A stretch of DNA of 64,000 bases, from positions 682,001 to 746,000 of the forward strand of contig NZ_BMVK01000001.1 in assembly GCF_014650675.1 (NCBI RefSeq). The letters run 5' to 3'. Source of the stretch: Streptomyces anulatus (GTDB lineage: Bacteria; Actinomycetota; Actinomycetes; Streptomycetales; Streptomycetaceae). Below the pieces are notes generated by a model. The model searched no databases. It was given only the letters and a program-made list of their open reading frames with translations, and was not told the origin of the DNA. A program made the translations under genes and the position numbers. Of this stretch, positions 34,158 through 42,897 are shown piece by piece. Every line of letters begins with the position of its first letter. Positions within the stretch are counted from its first letter, which is position 1.

Positions 34158-36643
34158 CGGTGGTCCACCTGCGCTCCCTGTGTGTCGAACGTGAAGGCGT
34201 CCAGGTCGAAGAGGCTGCCCTGGCCCGTCGGGCCCTTGAAGACGAAGAAGAGCTCGGTGGATCCGGCGGGGGCGTTGTTCACGTCCGCCGTGACGTCCAC
34301 GAAGTTCTCCCAGCCGCCCGTCGGGGCGACGGTGAGCGTGGACAGCAGCGTGCCGGTGGCGGAGCCGGCCCGCACCTCCAGGGTGCCGCCCGCGCCGCCG
34401 GAGGCGACCCGTGCGGTGAGGGAGGTGGCGTTGGACAGAACGTACGGCGTGAAGGAGACCCAGTCGCCGTTGTCCGTGTAGCCGACGGTCGCGCCGCCCT
34501 CGGCGGGGCCGTGCGGGGCGACCTGGACGCCGTTCTGGGCGGCGAAGTGCTCGCCCTGGCGGTGGCGGGGCTGGAGGACGGAGTCGCTGTGCGTGGTGAG
34601 CCCGCCCGCGTCGGTGTACTCGGCGTCGAAGACCCCGTAGATGTTGGCGGCGGTGTCGTGCTCCCCGTCGACGGGGACGTCGATGGTGCCGGAGCAGCCG
34701 TTCTTCGAGGTGATCTGGTGGCGGTGGCTGTCGTGGCCGAGGAGATAGGTGACCTTGACCTTGGAGCAGTCGATCGTGCCGTCCTCGGGGTCGCTGACGC
34801 TCACGGTGAAGGGGACGGAGTCGCCGAAGGAGAACAGCGAACCGTCCGCCGGGGTGTTGAGCGTGACGGTGGGAGCGCTGTTGCCCGCGGTCACGACCAG
34901 GCTCGCGGAGCCGGTGAGCCCTTCGGGGTCGGTGACGGTCAGGGTCGGGTTGAAGGTCCCGGCGGTGGTGTAGGTGTGGCTGGGATTGGCGGCGGTGGAG
35001 GTGGCTCCGTCGCCGAAGTCCCAGGCGTAGCTGAGGTTTCCGCCCTCGGGGTCGGCGCTGCCGGCGGAGGAGAAGGAGACCGCGAGCGGGGTGGGTCCGG
35101 AGGTCCGGTCGGCGGCGGCCTTGGCGACCGGGGAGCGGTTGCTGCCCGCGAGGTGTTCGACGCGGTAGAGGGCCTGGTTGTTCGCGCCGGTGCCGTAGTC
35201 GAGGACGTACAGCGCGCCGTCGGGTCCGAACGCGGAGTCCATCACCTGGGTGCCGGTCCACGGGAAGGTGTCGATGGTCCCGGGTGATCCGTCGGCCTTC
35301 ACCTCGACCGGCTTGATCCACTTGCGGCCGTACTCGGTGGCGAAGAAGCGGCCGTCGAGGGAGGCCGGGAACTTCACGGTGGAGTCGAGGTTCGCGTCGA
35401 AGTTGTACACGGGTCCGGCCATCGGGGACTCGGAGCCGCCGCCGAACTCCGGCGGGGAGCCCGCGTCGCCTGCGTACCGGATCCAGGCGGGCTGGGCCGG
35501 GGGCAGGGTGGCCTGGCCGGTGTTGCGGAAGGAGTTGTTGGCCGGGCCGGAGGCGCAGTCGTACTTCCCGGCGGACGGGCCGCTGGGGAAGGTGTACTCG
35601 CCGTACGTCTCCGTGGGCGTGTTGGTGCCCGTGCAGTACGGCCAGCCGAAGTTGCCGGGCCGGGTGACGCGGTTGAACTCGACCTGGCCGCTGGGGCCCC
35701 GGGCCGGGTCGGTGCCGCCCGCGTCGGGGCCGTAGTCGCCGATGTAGACGGCTCCGGACTTCTTGTCGACGGACATCCGGAACGGGTTGCGGAAGCCCAT
35801 CGCGTAGATCTCGGGGCGGGTGTTCGCGGTGCCGGGGGCGAAGAGGTTGCCTGCCGGGACGGTGTAGCCGCCGTCGGCCGTGGGCTTGATCCGCAGCAGC
35901 TTGCCGCGCAGGTCGTTGGTGTTGCCGGAGGATCGCTGGGCGTCGAACTGCGGGTTGCGGTTGGTGCGTTCGTCGATGGGGGCGTAGCCGGCCGACTCGA
36001 AGGGGTTGGTGTCGTCGCCGGTGGTGAGGTAGAGGTTCCCGGCGGCGTCGAAGTCGATGTCGCCGCCGACGTGGCAGCACTGGCCCCGGTCGCTCGCGAC
36101 TTCCAGGACGACCTTCTCGCTGGCGGTGTCGAGGGTGCCGTCGGTCTTGAGGACGAAGCGGGAGAGGTTCAGATGCCCTTTCCACGCCTCGAAGTCGGCG
36201 GCGGAGCCGGTGGTGGGGGCGTCGCCGGGCGGGGTGTTCAGGAGCGGCGAGTAGTAGAGGTAGACGAAGCGGTTCGTCGAGAAGCCCGGGTCGACGGCGA
36301 TGCCCTGGAGGCCCTCCTCGTCGTGGGTGTAGACGTCGAGCTTCCCTGCGGTCTTCGTCGCCCCGGCGGCGTCGGTCAGCCGGACCGTGCCGTCGCGGGC
36401 GGTGTGCAGCACTGACCGGTCCGGCAGCACGGCCAGCGACATGGCCTCGCCCAGTTCGGCCGCGCCGAGGGCGAGTTGGACCTGCTGGTAGTCGGCGGCG
36501 GGGATGTCGGCCGCGCTGCGCGGGGCGCGGGCCTCGGGGTCGGCGGCGACGGCCGGTGCTGCGGCGGGAACGGCGAGCGTGGCCGCGAGCAGTGCGGCGA
36601 GCGTGGTGGCGTATCCGGACCACCGTGGGGGTGCGGGTGACAT
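34154..36643 (-). CDS. Secreted PQQ-dependent sugar dehydrogenase-like protein with PKD and CBM6-like modules
   Basis: An 829-residue exported protein. Signal peptide (about 1-33); a six-bladed propeller of the glucose/sorbosone dehydrogenase family (about 50-535; EGLQGIAVDPGF, TGDDTNPF, MGFRNPFRMSVDK, GDYGPDAGGTDP); a PKD domain (about 545-630; YAWDFGDG); a further beta domain; and a C-terminal CBM6-like domain. PQQ enzymes of this type oxidise aldoses or modified sugars. The ATG at 36643 follows AGGAAGGAACG. It is the first gene of a two-gene operon with the ThuA/GH99 protein, preceded by a LacI-like operator. Confidence 0.88.
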   Translation of the reverse strand: MSPAPPRWSGYATTLAALLAATLAVPAAAPAVAADPEARAPRSAADIPAADYQQVQLALGAAELGEAMSLAVLPDRSVLHTARDGTVRLTDAAGATKTAGKLDVYTHDEEGLQGIAVDPGFSTNRFVYLYYSPLLNTPPGDAPTTGSAADFEAWKGHLNLSRFVLKTDGTLDTASEKVVLEVASDRGQCCHVGGDIDFDAAGNLYLTTGDDTNPFESAGYAPIDERTNRNPQFDAQRSSGNTNDLRGKLLRIKPTADGGYTVPAGNLFAPGTANTRPEIYAMGFRNPFRMSVDKKSGAVYIGDYGPDAGGTDPARGPSGQVEFNRVTRPGNFGWPYCTGTNTPTETYGEYTFPSGPSAGKYDCASGPANNSFRNTGQATLPPAQPAWIRYAGDAGSPPEFGGGSESPMAGPVYNFDANLDSTVKFPASLDGRFFATEYGRKWIKPVEVKADGSPGTIDTFPWTGTQVMDSAFGPDGALYVLDYGTGANNQALYRVEHLAGSNRSPVAKAAADRTSGPTPLAVSFSSAGSADPEGGNLSYAWDFGDGATSTAANPSHTYTTAGTFNPTLTVTDPEGLTGSASLVVTAGNSAPTVTLNTPADGSLFSFGDSVPFTVSVSDPEDGTIDCSKVKVTYLLGHDSHRHQITSKNGCSGTIDVPVDGEHDTAANIYGVFDAEYTDAGGLTTHSDSVLQPRHRQGEHFAAQNGVQVAPHGPAEGGATVGYTDNGDWVSFTPYVLSNATSLTARVASGGAGGTLEVRAGSATGTLLSTLTVAPTGGWENFVDVTADVNNAPAGSTELFFVFKGPTGQGSLFDLDAFTFDTQGAQVDHR

Positions 36644-37004
36644 GGTCGTTCCTTCCTGACGGTACGTGGGGTCCCTCAGGCAAGGCGCTGTCGCGCTTTG
36701 CGACGTACGGGTCCCGGCGCGCGGGGCGTACGGCGTGCGGTGTGCAGGCGTGCGACGACTGCGCCGGTGCACGGGCGCAGGCAGCTTTTTTCTTGGAGAG
36801 AGCGCTCCAACTCCCCCAACGGGGAGGCTTTTTGCATGCTGGCAACGCAAAATTAATTTGTCAAGGTCGTGTCAAAATTGCGATTGGGTGCTCCGTGCAG
36901 CGATGCGACGGGCCGGGCGCGCCCTCCGGAGACCCCGGGTGACGCTGCCCTCATCGGCATCCGGGTCCGGGCGGGGGCCGGGCGGAAGCCCTAGGCTTCC
37001 GGGC
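36644..37004. other. 361-bp divergent promoter region
   Basis: This gap lies between the leftward sugar-dehydrogenase operon and rightward matB. Next to the LacI-like operator it contains a hairpin CTCCCC-CAAC-GGGGAG (36811-36826). It also has an unusually AT-rich stretch (36841-36890) with two minus-strand TTGACA hexamers 11 bp apart, at 36875-36870 and 36864-36859. A weak -10 (CAGCAT, 36841-36836) lies 17 bp after the second. No gene is seen. Confidence 0.55.
36793..36810 (-). promoter_or_regulatory. LacI-family-type operator upstream of the sugar operon
   Basis: TTGGAGAGAGCGCTCCAA contains the central AGCGCT (36801-36806) within GAGAGCGCTCC, the form used by many Streptomyces LacI-family sugar regulators such as CebR. 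It lies about 25-40 bp downstream of the putative -10, a position suited to repression. No LacI gene is in the window, so the regulator is encoded elsewhere. Confidence 0.6.
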
Positions 37005-38540
37005 GTGACCCTCCTTCTTCCCGCGCTCCAGTCCCCCACCGGCCAGGCGGCCTCCCGGGAGGCCGTCCGCTTCGGCGACCTCTCCCTGAGCTACGGCCGG
37101 CTCGCCGGGGCCGCCGACGCGCTCGCCGCCCGCATCGCGGACGCGGGCCGGGTCGCCGTCTGGGCCACCCCGACGCCGGAGACCGTGATCGCGATGGTGG
37201 CGGCACTGCGGGCCGGGGTCCCGGCCGTGCCGCTCAACCCCCGTACCGGAGAGCGCGAGTTGGCGCACATCCTGGCCGACAGCAAGCCCACGGCCGTGCT
37301 CGCGGGACCGGACGACGTGCTGCCGCCCGCGCTAAAGAAGCTGCGGCGCGTGACCGTGGACGCGCGGGCAGCAGGCGCTCACCCGGAGGACACGGCGGGC
37401 GGGACCCTTCCGGCCGAGGAGGACCCCGGGTCCCCCGCCCTGATCGTCTACACCTCCGGCACCACCGGCCCGCCCAAGGGAGCCGTCCTGCCCCGGCGGG
37501 CCGTCGCCGCGTCCCTGGACGCGCTGGAGGACGCCTGGGGGTGGACCGGCGACGACGTCCTGGTCCACGCGCTGCCGCTGTTCCATGTGCACGGGCTGAT
37601 CCTGGGCGTCCTCGGCCCGCTGCGGCGCGGCGGCTCCGTACGCCACCTGGGGAGGTTCTCGCCCGATGGCGTGGCCCGTGAGCTGGCCTCCGGCGGCACC
37701 ATGCTGTTCGGGGTGCCGACGATGTACCACCGGCTGGCGGAGGTGCTGGACGGCCCGGCGGACGGGAGCGGACCCGGCTCCCCGGCAGCCGGGGGCGGCT
37801 CCCCGGCGGGCACCGGGCGGGACGCGCTGGCCGGGGCGCTGGCCGGGGCCCGGCTGCTGGTCTCCGGCTCGGCGGCACTGCCCGTGCACGACCACGAACG
37901 CATCGCGGCGGCGACCGGGCGGCGGGTGATCGAGCGGTACGGGATGACGGAGACCCTGATGAACACGGGGATCCGGGCGGACGGCGTCCCGCGCCCCGGC
38001 ACGGTGGGCCCGCCGCTCGCCGGGGTGGAGCTGCGCCTGGCGGAGGAGGACGGCACGGTGCTCGGCGAACCCGGGGCGATCGGCGAGATCCAGGTCCGGG
38101 GCCCGAACCTGTTCACCGGCTACCTCAACCGGCCCGACGCCACCGCCGCCGCGCACACGGCGGACGGCTGGTTCCGTACGGGGGACGTCGGCTCGGTGGA
38201 CGAGGACGGCTACGTGACGATCGTCGGGCGCAAGGCCACCGACCTGATCAAGAGCGGCGGTTACAAGATCGGCGCGGGCGAGATCGAGAACGTGCTGCTC
38301 GCCCACCCCGGGGTCCGGGAAGCGGCCGTGACCGGCGAGGAGGACCCGGACCTGGGCGAACGGGTCGTGGCCTGGGTGGTGGCGGCCGACCCCGGCTCGC
38401 CGCCCTCCGCCGAGGAGCTGGCGGACCATGTGGCGGCCCAACTGGCCCCGCACAAGCGCCCGCGCACCGTGCACTACCTGGACGCCCTGCCCCGCAACGA
38501 CCTGGGCAAGATCATGAAGAGGTCGCTCCATGCCCGCTGA
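37005..38540 (+). CDS. matB: Malonyl/methylmalonyl-CoA synthetase MatB
   Basis: A 511-residue ANL-superfamily ligase that activates malonate or methylmalonate with ATP and CoA. Visible motifs: P-loop TSGTTGPPKG (about residues 151-160), FGVPTMYHRLAEVL, ERYGMTETLMNT, GWFRTGDVG, hinge GRKATDLIKSGGYKIGAGEIEN and C-terminal catalytic Lys in DLGKIMKRSL. The wording is very close to my recollection of S. coelicolor MatB (SCO2444), and the partner carboxyltransferase follows as there. The GTG at 37005 gives the full N-terminal domain. It overlaps the next gene by 11 bp. An internal Gly/Pro/Ala-rich insertion (about 255-275) looks lineage-specific. Confidence 0.88.
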   Translation: MTLLLPALQSPTGQAASREAVRFGDLSLSYGRLAGAADALAARIADAGRVAVWATPTPETVIAMVAALRAGVPAVPLNPRTGERELAHILADSKPTAVLAGPDDVLPPALKKLRRVTVDARAAGAHPEDTAGGTLPAEEDPGSPALIVYTSGTTGPPKGAVLPRRAVAASLDALEDAWGWTGDDVLVHALPLFHVHGLILGVLGPLRRGGSVRHLGRFSPDGVARELASGGTMLFGVPTMYHRLAEVLDGPADGSGPGSPAAGGGSPAGTGRDALAGALAGARLLVSGSAALPVHDHERIAAATGRRVIERYGMTETLMNTGIRADGVPRPGTVGPPLAGVELRLAEEDGTVLGEPGAIGEIQVRGPNLFTGYLNRPDATAAAHTADGWFRTGDVGSVDEDGYVTIVGRKATDLIKSGGYKIGAGEIENVLLAHPGVREAAVTGEEDPDLGERVVAWVVAADPGSPPSAEELADHVAAQLAPHKRPRTVHYLDALPRNDLGKIMKRSLHAR

Positions 38541-39879
38541 CTCCCCCGCCCGGGCGACGGCCCGGGAGACGATCGCGCTGCTCACCGGCGCGGCGGGCTT
38601 CACCGAGCACCGCCCGCCGTCGCACCCCCTGCCACCGGACGGACCGCTCGGCTGGGCCGGTTACGACGCGGCGCGGGAGCGGGCCGGGACCCGGACCGGC
38701 GAGGAGGAGTCCGTGGTGTACGGCACCGGGGTCGTCGGCGACCGCGCGTGCGTGCTGCTCGCCTTCGAATTCGGTTTCCTGGGCGGCTCGTTGGGACGGC
38801 TGACGGGTGACCGGCTGGCGGCCGCATACGAGCTGGCCCTGACCCGGCGGCTGCCCCTGCTCGCGCTCGTCGCCACCGGCGGCAGCCGCATGCAGGAGGG
38901 CATGGTCGCGCTCACCCAGCTCCAGCGGGTGGCGGCCGCCTCCACCCGGCTGCGCGCGGCCGGGCTCCCGCAGATCGCGGTGGTCCGCGACCCGACGACC
39001 GGCGGCGGCTGGGCCACCGTGGGGGCGGGCGCCGATGTGGTGCTGGCGCTGCCGGGCGCGCAGGTCGGCTTCGCCGGGTCCCGGGTGCGGCCGGCGGACG
39101 CGGATCCTCACGCGTACAGCGCCGAGGGGCAGTTCGCGGCGGGCCAGGTGGACGCGGTCGTCCCGCCCGGCGAGCTGGCCCGGGCGCTGACGCACTGGCT
39201 GCGCGCGCTCGGCCCGCACGGCGCGCTCCCCGCCGCCCCGTTGCCCCGCGCACGGTCGGCGGCCCGGCTTCCGGAGACCGGGCGGGAGGCGGTGGCGGCG
39301 GCCCGCGATCCCCGGCGGCCCCGCGCGGAGGCGTATCTGGCCGACTACTTCGGCGTCCGGCTCCCCCTCCACGGGGACCGGTGCGGCGGAGCGGACCCGG
39401 GGCTGCTGTGCGGCTTCGGGCTGCGCGCGGACGGGCTGCCCGTGGCGTACGTCGCCCAGTGCGGGACGCCGACCCGCCCGGCCGGGTACCGCGCGGCGGC
39501 CCGGACGATCCGGCTGGCGGACCGGCTCGGCGTCCCCGTCCTCACGCTCGTCGACACCCCGGGCGCGGCCAACGACGCCGAGGCGGAACGGGCGGGCGCG
39601 GGCGCGGCCATCGCGGACGCCTTCGCGGCCGTCGCGGAGGCCCGGGTGCCGGTGACGACGCTGGTGATCGGCGAGGGCGGCTCGGGCGGGGCGCTGGCTC
39701 TGGCGGCGCCGGACAACACCCATGTCACGGCGGACAGTTACTTCTCCGTCATCGCCCCGGAACTGGCCGCCGCGATCCTCAAGCGGCCACCGTCGGAGAC
39801 CGGCGCCACCGCCGACCAGTTGCGGCTGCGCCCGCAGGACCTCCTGGAGCTCGGGTTCGCCCGCTCGATCGTGAGCTGA
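38530..39879 (+). CDS. Fused beta/alpha acyl-CoA carboxyltransferase-like protein
   Basis: A 449-residue crotonase-fold protein whose two halves correspond to AccD-like (about 55-220; LLALVATGGSRMQEGM) and AccA-like (about 250-445; DRLGVPVLTLVDTPGAANDAEAERAG and GEGGSGGALALAAPD) carboxyltransferase domains. Such proteins transfer a carboxyl between biotin and acyl-CoA or act as malonyl-CoA decarboxylase-type transferases. No biotin carboxylase or BCCP gene is near. Its overlap with matB points to malonyl- or methylmalonyl-CoA pool control. A hexanucleotide repeat follows its stop. Confidence 0.87.
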   Translation: MPADSPARATARETIALLTGAAGFTEHRPPSHPLPPDGPLGWAGYDAARERAGTRTGEEESVVYGTGVVGDRACVLLAFEFGFLGGSLGRLTGDRLAAAYELALTRRLPLLALVATGGSRMQEGMVALTQLQRVAAASTRLRAAGLPQIAVVRDPTTGGGWATVGAGADVVLALPGAQVGFAGSRVRPADADPHAYSAEGQFAAGQVDAVVPPGELARALTHWLRALGPHGALPAAPLPRARSAARLPETGREAVAAARDPRRPRAEAYLADYFGVRLPLHGDRCGGADPGLLCGFGLRADGLPVAYVAQCGTPTRPAGYRAAARTIRLADRLGVPVLTLVDTPGAANDAEAERAGAGAAIADAFAAVAEARVPVTTLVIGEGGSGGALALAAPDNTHVTADSYFSVIAPELAAAILKRPPSETGATADQLRLRPQDLLELGFARSIVS

Positions 39880-39908
39880 GCGGGCGGCGGGCGGACCCGG
39901 TCAGGGTT

Positions 39909-39991
<83 letters not shown>

Positions 39992-40004
39992 TTACGGGCT
40001 CGGG

Positions 40005-41270
40005 CTACGGCTGCGGGTCGTGGGCGTCGTAGCGGGCGAAGGCGCGCCACTTCAGCGCGAGCAGGGCCACACCGGTCACGCAGAGGACGCCGCCGCCGGT
40101 GACGGCGACGGCGGGGGTGGCGAGGTCGGCCACCGAGCCCGCCAGGAAGTCCCCGAGGCGGGGGCCGCCCGCCACGACGACGATGAAGACGCCCTGGAGC
40201 CGGCCGCGCATCTCGTCGGGCACGGCCGCCTGGAGCATCGTGTTGCGGAAGACCATGGAGATGGTGTCCGCGCAGCCGGCGATCGCCAGGAACAGCAGTC
40301 CGAGCCAGAGGTTGCGGGTGAGCCCGAAGACGGCGATGGCGACGCCCCAGGAGCCGACGGCCAGCAGGATCGCGAGCCCGTGCCGCCGGATCCGGCCGAG
40401 CCAGCCGGAGAACACTCCGCCGAGCAGCGCGCCGAGGGCCGGGGCGGCGACGAGCATGCCGGTGGTCCGCGCGTCGCCCCCGTACCAGAGGACGGCGATG
40501 ACCGGGAAGAGGGCGCGGGGATGAGCGAGGACCATCGCGCACAGGTCGGTGAAGAAGGTCATCCGCAGGTTCGGCCGGGTCCCGAGGAAGCGCAGCCCGT
40601 CCAGGACGGAGGCCCGCTTGTCCGTGGCGCCGTCCTGCCGGTCGGGCAGCATCGAGGGCAGCCGCCACATGGCGTACAGGGAGGCGGTGAAGCAGACGGC
40701 GTCCACGGTGTACGCGGAGCGGTAGCCCCACCAGCCGACGATCAGACCGCCCAGCATCGGCCCGACGAGCATGCCCGTCGTGCTGGTGATGGAGTTCAGC
40801 GCGTTGGCGGCGGGCAGTTGCTCGGCCGGCAGCAGCCGGGCGATCATCGAGGAGCGGGCCGGTGCGTTGAGGGCGAAGCAGACGGCCTGGAGGGCGACGA
40901 CCGCGTACAGCAGCCCGACCCGTTCGATGCCCGCGACCGTCGCAGCCACCAGGACGACGGACAGGACAAAGGACCCGGCGGCGCTGAACAGGCCGAGCTT
41001 GCGCCGGTCGACGGTGTCCGCGACGGCCCCGCCGTAGAGCCCGAAGACGACCAGCGGCACGAGTGAGCAGAACCCGATGAGCCCCACGGAGAACGCGGAC
41101 CCGGTGATGTCGTAGACCTGGAGCGAGACCGCCAGCGACGTCATGCCCTGGCCGATCCAGGAGACGGTGTTCCCGAACCAGAGCCGCCGGTAGTCGGGCG
41201 AGAGCCGCAGCGGGGTGAGGTCGGCGAATATGGGGGTGCGGCGGCCTGGCGGTTCGGTCTTTTCGGTCAC
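40005..41270 (-). CDS. MFS_3-type exporter (EntS-like)
   Basis: A 421-residue 12-helix transporter of the MFS_3 group that includes the enterobactin exporter EntS. Signatures: LRLSPDYRRLWFGNTVSWIGQGM at the start, FGLYGGAVADTVDRRKL in loop 2-3, ALNAPARSSMIARLLP and the ANALNSITSTTGMLVGPMLGG helix. The GTG at 41270 places that conserved start about 20 residues in; a longer upstream extension is low-complexity and unlikely. The next gene, divergent, is a siderophore-type acyltransferase, so siderophore export is possible. Confidence 0.87.
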   Translation of the reverse strand: MTEKTEPPGRRTPIFADLTPLRLSPDYRRLWFGNTVSWIGQGMTSLAVSLQVYDITGSAFSVGLIGFCSLVPLVVFGLYGGAVADTVDRRKLGLFSAAGSFVLSVVLVAATVAGIERVGLLYAVVALQAVCFALNAPARSSMIARLLPAEQLPAANALNSITSTTGMLVGPMLGGLIVGWWGYRSAYTVDAVCFTASLYAMWRLPSMLPDRQDGATDKRASVLDGLRFLGTRPNLRMTFFTDLCAMVLAHPRALFPVIAVLWYGGDARTTGMLVAAPALGALLGGVFSGWLGRIRRHGLAILLAVGSWGVAIAVFGLTRNLWLGLLFLAIAGCADTISMVFRNTMLQAAVPDEMRGRLQGVFIVVVAGGPRLGDFLAGSVADLATPAVAVTGGGVLCVTGVALLALKWRAFARYDAHDPQP

Positions 41271-41498
41271 ACGGGATGGTAGCCGCGCCCGCCGCGCGAC
41301 TGCCGCCGCCCCGGGACCGCCCCCGCCCTCCTCTCGCGGTACGGCCGGAAACGCGCGGGGAAAATCGCCGCACGGACGGCTTTCCGCCCCCCTATGCACC
41401 TGATTCGGCCGCTTTCTTGACGGCGTCCTTCCGCTTGATCAAGGCTGGTCGGCACGGAGGCCGAGGGAGCGCGCACACGTTCAGGAGAGAGGAAACAT

Positions 41499-42110
41499 GT
41501 GATCGCCGACCGACTGGATCTGCCCACACCCTGGGCCGCCCGTCCGCTCAGCGGCACCGCCGAGGAAGGCCGCCTGCTGTCCCGCTGGATGGGCCAGGAG
41601 TATCTGGCGGAGACCTGGCACCAGGCCTGGCCCCCGGAGCGCTGGAGCGACGAGCTGCGCCGGCTGCACGAGAGCCGGGAGGGCGGGCCGTTCCTGATCA
41701 CGTACGAGGGCAGGCGGTTCGCCTATGTCGAGGTCTACCGGCCGCTGCACTCCAACATCGCCGCCTTCCAGCCCTGGAGCCGGCACGACCTGGGCTTCCA
41801 CCTGGCGATCGTCGACCGGGCGTTGACCGGGCGCGGGCTGGGCACGGCGTTCGTGTCGGACCTGGTGCGGACGCTGTTCCGGTGCTCGCCCGGGGCGGAA
41901 CGCGTCGCCGCCGAGCCCGACGTGCGCAATCTGGCCTGCCGCAGGGTGATGGAGCGGGCCGGGATGTCCTGGGTGAGAACGGTGCGGCTGCCGCACAAGG
42001 AGGCCGCGCTCCACGTCTGCCCCCGGTCGCGGGTACGGCCCGCGCCCGAGCGGCCGGACGTCGTGGCACCGCTCGGCGGACGGCCGGAGGCACGGCACCC
42101 GGCCGCCTGA
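41499..42110 (+). CDS. GNAT acyltransferase of siderophore type (IucB/MbtK-like)
   Basis: A 203-residue GNAT protein resembling the lysine N-acyltransferase family (Acetyltransf_8). It has YLAETWHQAWPPERW, the VYRPLHSNIAAFQPWSRHDLGFHLAIVD block and the CoA motif RALTGRGLGTAF. Homologues acylate hydroxylamines or N6-hydroxylysine in siderophore synthesis. No NRPS-independent siderophore genes are beside it, so it may serve a distant pathway. GTG 41499 is fixed by GGAGAGAGGAAA before it; the ATG two bases earlier runs straight into a stop. Terminator hairpin follows. Confidence 0.82.
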   Translation: MIADRLDLPTPWAARPLSGTAEEGRLLSRWMGQEYLAETWHQAWPPERWSDELRRLHESREGGPFLITYEGRRFAYVEVYRPLHSNIAAFQPWSRHDLGFHLAIVDRALTGRGLGTAFVSDLVRTLFRCSPGAERVAAEPDVRNLACRRVMERAGMSWVRTVRLPHKEAALHVCPRSRVRPAPERPDVVAPLGGRPEARHPAA

Positions 42111-42127
42111 AGTCCCCCGGGCCGCTC

Positions 42128-42162
42128 GCGGGGCCCGCCGGGGGCGTACCGGCGGGCCCCGC
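42128..42162 (+). terminator. Terminator after the acyltransferase gene
   Basis: GCGGGGCCCGCCGG (42128-42141) pairs perfectly over 14 bp with CCGGCGGGCCCCGC (42149-42162), 7-nt loop. Confidence 0.8.
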
Positions 42163-42365
42163 AGAGCGCGAAAGCAGACCAACCACTTGATCCCGGGACA
42201 TCGGACGGCGCCGGTCCCGAAGTCTCCACCAGATGGTCACAACCACTGTCCGAGGATCGAGCTCCGCCCCGTTTGAACACCTGGTCGAGTTGCTAGCTTG
42301 GCCTGAAGCAAAGGCGCTCATCAGCCGCGACGAAAAGCAGCGGCCGCACGGGGGAAGGGTTTTCC

Positions 42366-42860
42366 ATGGCATGGGACGAGTGGGAACAGCTGAAGACGGA
42401 CGCCGTCCATCGGCAACCCGCCGGGATGCAGTTGAACCAGCTCGACCCCGGGGGCGGCGGCTCGGCGGCCCTGCCCGGGCAAACCGGTGACCTCAAGGTG
42501 ACCAACGGCGATCTGGTGAAGATCGGCAGCCAGGCACACGGACTCTACGACGAGCTGTGGGGCAAGGCCCGGGTAGCCGTTCCCAGCAGCGACAAAGCGG
42601 CCGGCGACCTGAGCGGCCAGGGCTTCGCGCTGGGCGGCGGGCTCAAGCACGTGTCGAAGCGGTGGGACGAGCAGCTGAAGTCGCTCATGGACGCGTGTGC
42701 CCATATCGCCAACCACATGCAGGTCACCAAGAAGGTGCACGCCGGCGACGACCACTACATCCAGCGGCAGATGAGCAGCATCGACGCCCTGGACGCCGGA
42801 TTCGACGAGCGGGTCGGCGAGCCGGGGCAGAAGAACCCGGCGTACGAGCAGAAGAAGTAG
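42366..42860 (+). CDS. WXG100-like small protein of a secretion-type cassette
   Basis: A 164-residue helical protein. The middle (about 45-135) has the heptad pattern and size of WXG100/ESX-type proteins: LKVTNGDLVKIGSQAHGLYDELW, then HVSKRWDEQLKSLMDACAHIANHM with a single Trp, then a third helix. There is no signal peptide. GGAAGGG precedes the ATG. It opens a three-gene operon with a 766-residue protein and a lipoprotein. I infer a type VII secretion substrate or chaperone; no EccC-type ATPase is in the window. Confidence 0.7.
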   Translation: MAWDEWEQLKTDAVHRQPAGMQLNQLDPGGGGSAALPGQTGDLKVTNGDLVKIGSQAHGLYDELWGKARVAVPSSDKAAGDLSGQGFALGGGLKHVSKRWDEQLKSLMDACAHIANHMQVTKKVHAGDDHYIQRQMSSIDALDAGFDERVGEPGQKNPAYEQKK

Positions 42861-42897
42861 CAGCGCGACCAAGACGTACAGGGAGAATCGACCACTC

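Noticed and set aside
31875..34481. An 868-codon Gly/Val-rich frame on the plus strand
   Set aside because: It is antisense to the ThuA/GH99 gene, with biased composition and no domain.
31992..36845. A 1617-codon open frame on the minus strand
   Set aside because: Its first half is an Arg/Pro-rich shadow of the sugar dehydrogenase gene; the real protein begins at 34157 with a signal peptide and ATGA coupling.
37005..38540. matB as part of a polyketide cluster
   Set aside because: There are no polyketide synthase genes in the window; the pair matches a conserved primary-metabolism locus.
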